16,317 bases of DNA from Lachnospiraceae bacterium (GTDB lineage Bacteria; Bacillota; Clostridia; Lachnospirales; Lachnospiraceae): NCBI GenBank assembly GCA_016282215.1, contig JAEEKC010000269.1, positions 1-16,317 of the forward strand, read 5' to 3'. The notes under the pieces were generated by a model. The model ran no database searches. It was not told the origin of the DNA and saw only the letters and a program-made list of their open reading frames with translations. The stretch's first letter is position 1, and the number at the start of each line of letters is the position of its first letter. A program made the translations under genes and the position numbers. Shown piece by piece: positions 13,450 through 16,317 of this stretch.

Positions 13450-13516
13450 TTACAAGTAATTAGAAAATAATTTATATGTTATCCATTTTTTACAAAAGTG
13501 TGAAAGGAGTATTACC

Positions 13517-14050
13517 ATGGCAGAAGAGAAGAAAGTGGTTGTTACAGATGCAGCAAAGGCAGTAGCTGCTAAGGCACCCGCTAAGGTTGAGGCAGCAAAA
13601 GCAGAAGCTCCCAAGGCAGAAGCTAAGAAGCCCGTAGCAGCTAAGAAACCTGCAGCAAAGAAAGCAGCAGCTAAGCCCGCAGCTAAGAAGGCAGCTAAAC
13701 CCGCTGCTAAGAAGGAAGCAGCTCCTAAGAAAGCAGCAGCTAAGCCCGCAGCTAAGAAGGAAGCAGCTAAGCCCGCAGCAAAGAAAGCAGCAGCTAAGCC
13801 TGCAGCAAAGAAAGCAGCAGCTAAGCCCGCAGCAAAGAAGGAAGCAGCTGTTAAGGCAACTGTTAATTATCAGTTCGCTAACCAGGACTACAAAGAGGCT
13901 GATTTCGTAAAGATCGCTAAGGACGTATGGAAATATGACCTTGGCAGAAAAGTTGGCGATTTCAAGACTGTTGAGCTTTATGTAAAACCGGAAGAGAACA
14001 AGGTTTACTATGTGATCAACGGTGATGTTACAGGAGACTTCGCGATCTGA
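13517..14050 (+). CDS. Lys/Ala/Pro-rich histone-H1-like protein with DUF6465-like C-terminal domain
   Basis: A 177-residue protein in two parts. Residues 1-about 115 are low complexity, built from AAKKAAAKP-type repeats and strongly basic, resembling histone H1 tails and bacterial H1-like proteins that bind DNA without sequence specificity. Residues about 116-177 are a compact acidic-basic domain ending in VYYVINGDVTGDFAI, which I recognise as the DUF6465 type found in Lachnospiraceae. A role as an abundant nucleoid-associated protein is inference; the acidic C-terminal domain could instead bind a partner. The gene has a near-consensus promoter, a strong AAAGGAG site seven bases before ATG, and very biased codon use (GCA/GCT, AAG, GTT) unlike its neighbours, all pointing to high expression. 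It is a single-gene transcript between its own promoter and terminator. Confidence 0.88.
   Translation: MAEEKKVVVTDAAKAVAAKAPAKVEAAKAEAPKAEAKKPVAAKKPAAKKAAAKPAAKKAAKPAAKKEAAPKKAAAKPAAKKEAAKPAAKKAAAKPAAKKAAAKPAAKKEAAVKATVNYQFANQDYKEADFVKIAKDVWKYDLGRKVGDFKTVELYVKPEENKVYYVINGDVTGDFAI
13652..13829 (+). repeat. Coding repeat, 27-bp units encoding AAKKAAAKP
   Basis: The unit GCAGCAAAGAAAGCAGCAGC followed by TAAGCC(C/T) occurs at 13652, 13775 and 13802, with shorter variants between. The last two copies are directly adjacent. The nucleotide identity between copies suggests recent expansion by slippage or recombination, so tail length may vary between strains. Confidence 0.75.
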
Positions 14051-14078
14051 TATAACAATTTAGAACAGCGACGAAATA

Positions 14079-14120
14079 GAAAAGCGATGCACATGCTTGC
14101 ATGTATGCATCGCTTTTTTT
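14079..14120 (+). terminator. Rho-independent terminator of the histone-H1-like gene
   Basis: AAAGCGATGC (14081-14090) pairs with GCATCGCTTT (14107-14116), extended inward by ACAT/ATGT with a two-base bulge, and is followed by T to 14120. It isolates the gene from the heat-shock operon. Confidence 0.92.
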
Positions 14121-14129
14121 ATTTTCCCC

Positions 14130-14158
14130 TTGACATTACAGTGATCAAGTGTTATCTT
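14130..14158 (+). promoter_or_regulatory. Promoter of the hrcA-grpE-dnaK operon
   Basis: TTGACA (14130-14135, perfect) and TATCTT (14153-14158, 4/6) are 17 bp apart. Transcription should begin near 14165, immediately before the CIRCE operator, the usual arrangement for HrcA control. Confidence 0.85.
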
Positions 14159-14172
14159 TATCCATGAAGATA

Positions 14173-14199
14173 TTAGCACTCGAACGAGATGAGTGCTAA
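14173..14199 (+). promoter_or_regulatory. CIRCE operator (HrcA binding site)
   Basis: TTAGCACTC (14173-14181), nine bases, GAGTGCTAA (14191-14199): a perfect match to the CIRCE consensus. HrcA bound here represses the operon, and heat stress or a shortage of free GroEL relieves repression in characterised Firmicutes. Confidence 0.97.
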
Positions 14200-14214
14200 C
14201 AAGCAAAAAACAAC

Positions 14215-14218
14215 GGGG
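14215..14218 (+). promoter_or_regulatory. Ribosome binding site that decides the hrcA start
   Basis: GGGG at 14215-14218 is nine bases before GTG 14228. The longer frame from ATG 14189 begins inside the CIRCE spacer and has no good ribosome binding site, so GTG 14228 is favoured. Confidence 0.5.
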
Positions 14219-14227
14219 ATGAGATCT

Positions 14228-15256
14228 GTGGAACTGGATGAAAGAAAACTGAAAATCTTACAGGCAGTGGTCAGAAATTATCTGGAAACCGGCGAGCCGG
14301 TAGGCAGCAGGACGATTTCCAAATATACGGATCTGAATCTCAGTTCTGCAACGATCAGGAACGAGATGGCGGATCTGGAGGAAATGGGATATATTCTGCA
14401 GCCGCACACCTCGGCGGGGAGGATCCCTTCCGATCTCGGATATCGCGTCTATGTGGATCATATGATGGCCGAGAAGGACAGGGAGGTACAGGAGATCAAG
14501 GAAATGCTCCTCGAAAAAGAGGAGAAAATGGATCAGCTCCTCAAGCAGACCGCCAAGCTCCTTGCCAACGACACCAATTATGCTGCCATGGTATCGGCAC
14601 CGGTCAGAGGCGGGAATAAGGTAAAATTCGTACAGCTTTCCCGGGTAGATGAAAATCAGCTTGTGGCGGTTGTCGTGGCTGAAGGAAATCTGATCAGGAA
14701 CAACATGATCGTTGTCAGCCAGCCGATTGATGATGAAACGCTGTTGAAACTGAATATATTATTGAACACATCCCTCAACGGTCTGACCCTCGGCGAGATC
14801 AATTTGGGACTGATCACGGCATTGAAAGCACAGGCGGGAGCCCATGAGGATATCGTCAGTGAAGTGCTTGATGCGGTGGCAGAGACCATCGGCGAGGATG
14901 AGGATTTAGAGATCTACACCTCGGGTGCCAGGAACATCTTCCGCTATCCGGAGCTTTCCGATAATCAGAAAGCAGGCGAGATCATCAGTGCTTTTGAAGA
15001 AAAGAAGATGCTGCACTCTTTAGTAGAAGAAACGCTGACCAAGGAAGAAAACACCGGGATCCAGGTTTATATCGGAGAGGAAACGCCGGTTAACGGCATG
15101 AAGGACTGCAGCGTGGTGACCGCTACTTACGATCTCGGAGAAGGCATGCGCGGCACCATCGGCATCATCGGTCCGAAGAGAATGGATTATGAAAAGGTTG
15201 TGGATACGATGCGGAGCATCATGAAACAACTGGATAAAATGTATGAAAAAAGGTGA
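14228..15256 (+). CDS. hrcA: Heat-inducible transcription repressor HrcA
   Basis: HrcA binds CIRCE and represses class I heat-shock operons; its folding depends on GroEL, which makes it a sensor of free chaperonin. With GTG 14228 the protein has 342 residues, the usual length, and starts MELDERKLKILQAVV as in relatives. Residues 1-about 85 form the winged helix-turn-helix, with GEPVGSRTIS, LSSATIRNEMADLEEMGYI and the wing HTSAGRIPSDLGYRVYVD. The rest is the HrcA dimerisation domain, with GTIGIIGPKRMDYEKV near the end. The frame is open further upstream to ATG 14189, within the operator; that start would add 13 residues absent from typical HrcA proteins. It is the first gene of the operon and autoregulated through the CIRCE just upstream. 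grpE follows after 51 bases. Confidence 0.96.
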   Translation: MELDERKLKILQAVVRNYLETGEPVGSRTISKYTDLNLSSATIRNEMADLEEMGYILQPHTSAGRIPSDLGYRVYVDHMMAEKDREVQEIKEMLLEKEEKMDQLLKQTAKLLANDTNYAAMVSAPVRGGNKVKFVQLSRVDENQLVAVVVAEGNLIRNNMIVVSQPIDDETLLKLNILLNTSLNGLTLGEINLGLITALKAQAGAHEDIVSEVLDAVAETIGEDEDLEIYTSGARNIFRYPELSDNQKAGEIISAFEEKKMLHSLVEETLTKEENTGIQVYIGEETPVNGMKDCSVVTATYDLGEGMRGTIGIIGPKRMDYEKVVDTMRSIMKQLDKMYEKR

Positions 15257-15307
15257 CTATTTGCGGCTGCCGAAATGATATAGAGATATAGAAAGGGAGT
15301 GGTCGGC

Positions 15308-16150
15308 ATGGATGATGTAACAAAGGAAGAGATCATCAGAGAAGCGATCCAAAATGCAAGAAAAGAGCGGGATAGAAAGAAAGCCGAAGAGGGGAAAGAA
15401 CAGAATAAAGGAAGCGGACAAAAAGACATGAAAGACAAGAAACAAAAGACGCAAGAGGATATCGAAAAGCTCTTTGAAGACCGGGATGCCAAAGAAACGG
15501 CTGACGAGAAGGCGGAGGGCGAAAGCAAAGAGACGGCAGAGGAAACAGCCGGATCTGAAGCCGAAGAGAAGGCGGAAGAAGAAGCAAAGGCCGAGGCACC
15601 GGAAGAAGCGGGGAGTGAGGAAACCGCAGGAGACGGCGCAAAGGAGCAGGAAGAAGCAGAGGAAGGCGGCGAAAGCAAAAAGGGCGGTTTTTTCAAAAAG
15701 AAAGAAAAGACGGATAAGAACAAAGAGCGGATCGCCGAGTTAGAGGATAAGGTAAAACGCCAGCTGGCTGAATTCGAGAACTTCAGAAACCGTACGGAAA
15801 AAGAAAAAGCCCAGATGTACGATATGGGGGCAAAAAGTGTTCTGGAAAAGATCCTGCCGGTGATCGATAACTTCGAAAGGGGACTGGCGACCGTGCCGGA
15901 AGGTGAGGCCGGAGGCGCTTTTGCGGAAGGCATGAATATGATCTACAAACAGCTTTTAAGTGAGCTTGAAAAGATCGGTGTGACGCCCATCGAAGCCGTG
16001 GGCAAGGAATTTGATCCGAATCTTCACAATGCGGTGATGCAGATGGAGAGTGAGGAATACGAAAGCGGGTTTGTGGCGCAGGAAATGCAGAAAGGCTATA
16101 TGTACCGCGACACCGTGATCCGGCACAGCATGGTTGCAGTGGTGCCGTAG
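15308..16150 (+). CDS. grpE: GrpE nucleotide exchange factor with a long acidic N-terminal extension
   Basis: GrpE releases ADP from DnaK and so resets the Hsp70 cycle in the cytoplasm. The C-terminal half (about 137-280) is a standard GrpE: a long coiled-coil helix (RIAELEDKVKRQLAEFENFRNRTEKEK), the region ILPVIDNFERGL, and the beta domain with GVTPIEAVGKEFDPNLHNAVMQ and a GYMYRDTVIRHSMVAV end. The N-terminal half (about 45-130) is low complexity, rich in Glu, Ala, Lys and Gly, and gives a total of 280 residues against the usual 180-220. ATG 15308 follows AAAGGGAG (15292-15299) with eight bases between; the GTG at 15299 overlaps that site. The antisense Ser-rich open frame is a by-product of this composition. 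It lies 53 bases ahead of dnaK. Confidence 0.95.
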   Translation: MDDVTKEEIIREAIQNARKERDRKKAEEGKEQNKGSGQKDMKDKKQKTQEDIEKLFEDRDAKETADEKAEGESKETAEETAGSEAEEKAEEEAKAEAPEEAGSEETAGDGAKEQEEAEEGGESKKGGFFKKKEKTDKNKERIAELEDKVKRQLAEFENFRNRTEKEKAQMYDMGAKSVLEKILPVIDNFERGLATVPEGEAGGAFAEGMNMIYKQLLSELEKIGVTPIEAVGKEFDPNLHNAVMQMESEEYESGFVAQEMQKGYMYRDTVIRHSMVAVVP

Positions 16151-16203
16151 AAAACAAATCAGTACAGTTGAATGAATAAGTCATAGATTAGGAGGAAATC
16201 ATC

Positions 16204-16317
16204 ATGAGCAAAATTATCGGAATCGACCTTGGAACAACAAACAGCTGCGTAGCAGTTATGGAAGGTGGAAAACCCACCGTCATCGCCAATACGGAAGGCG
16301 CAAGAACAACACCGTCC
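16204..16317 (+). CDS. dnaK: Chaperone DnaK (Hsp70), 5' part only
   Basis: Only the first 38 codons are in the window; the gene runs off its right end. The visible N-terminus has the Hsp70 phosphate-1 motif GIDLGTTNSCVAV followed by EGGKPTVIANTEGARTTPS, diagnostic for DnaK. The ATG follows a strong AGGAGG site (16190-16195) eight bases upstream. It is the third gene of the CIRCE-controlled operon after hrcA and grpE, its regulator and its exchange factor; dnaJ would be expected next but cannot be seen. Confidence 0.97.
   Translation, partial: MSKIIGIDLGTTNSCVAVMEGGKPTVIANTEGARTTPS

Noticed and set aside
13652..13829. CRISPR-like array
   Set aside because: The repeats are in-frame coding units with no unique spacers and encode a Lys/Ala/Pro tail.
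15187..15933. 248-codon Ser-rich minus-strand frame over grpE
   Set aside because: A compositional mirror of the Glu/Ala/Lys-rich grpE tail.

Overview
The window reads as chromosomal DNA of an anaerobic Gram-positive clostridium, most likely a member of the Lachnospiraceae. The evidence is the Firmicutes-type CIRCE-hrcA-grpE-dnaK heat-shock order, a paired glgC-glgD glycogen operon, strong AGGAGG-type ribosome binding sites, moderate GC content, a Lys/Ala/Pro-rich protein with a DUF6465-like tail, and a QueT queuosine-precursor transporter. This assignment comes from gene content and remembered family resemblance, not from a database search. Nearly every base is assigned. The longest gene-free stretch is about 280 bases (381-658), and it holds a terminator and the glgC promoter. 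No tRNA, rRNA, CRISPR array or insertion sequence was seen.

Left part (1-3112, + strand): a small unrecognised gene ends at a clear terminator. It is followed by the glycogen operon glgC-glgD (ATGA overlap), which has its own extended -10 promoter and a bidirectional-looking terminator. On the minus strand, queT (3169-3723) is preceded by a candidate preQ1-I riboswitch. A small GIY-YIG nuclease gene diverges from it.

Centre (4144-10133, + strand): a tightly packed four-gene cluster. It encodes a membrane diguanylate cyclase (Cache-HAMP-GGEEF), a GGDEF-EAL protein with a degenerate cyclase site and an intact EAL site, an AlgI-type MBOAT acyltransferase, and a membrane-anchored SGNH-hydrolase-like protein. 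This looks like a c-di-GMP turnover pair joined to an envelope or exopolysaccharide O-acylation pair. No polysaccharide synthase is present. It is the most interesting part of the window. A long hairpin lies between the last two genes, and a tandem 23-bp repeat plus a structured, probably dispersed repeat follow them.

Right part (10329-16317, + strand): a class I PLP aminotransferase, a patatin-like phospholipase, the undecaprenyl-pyrophosphate phosphatase UppP, a probably abundant histone-H1-like protein behind a near-consensus promoter, then a terminator. After it come a near-consensus promoter with a perfect CIRCE operator and hrcA-grpE-dnaK, with dnaK cut by the window end. HrcA should bind the CIRCE and repress the chaperone operon.

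Several starts were moved from the longest open frame to a position supported by a ribosome binding site: glgC to TTG 659, the GIY-YIG gene to 3832, the cyclase to 4278, the aminotransferase to 10329, the patatin to 11559, hrcA to GTG 14228 and grpE to 15308.
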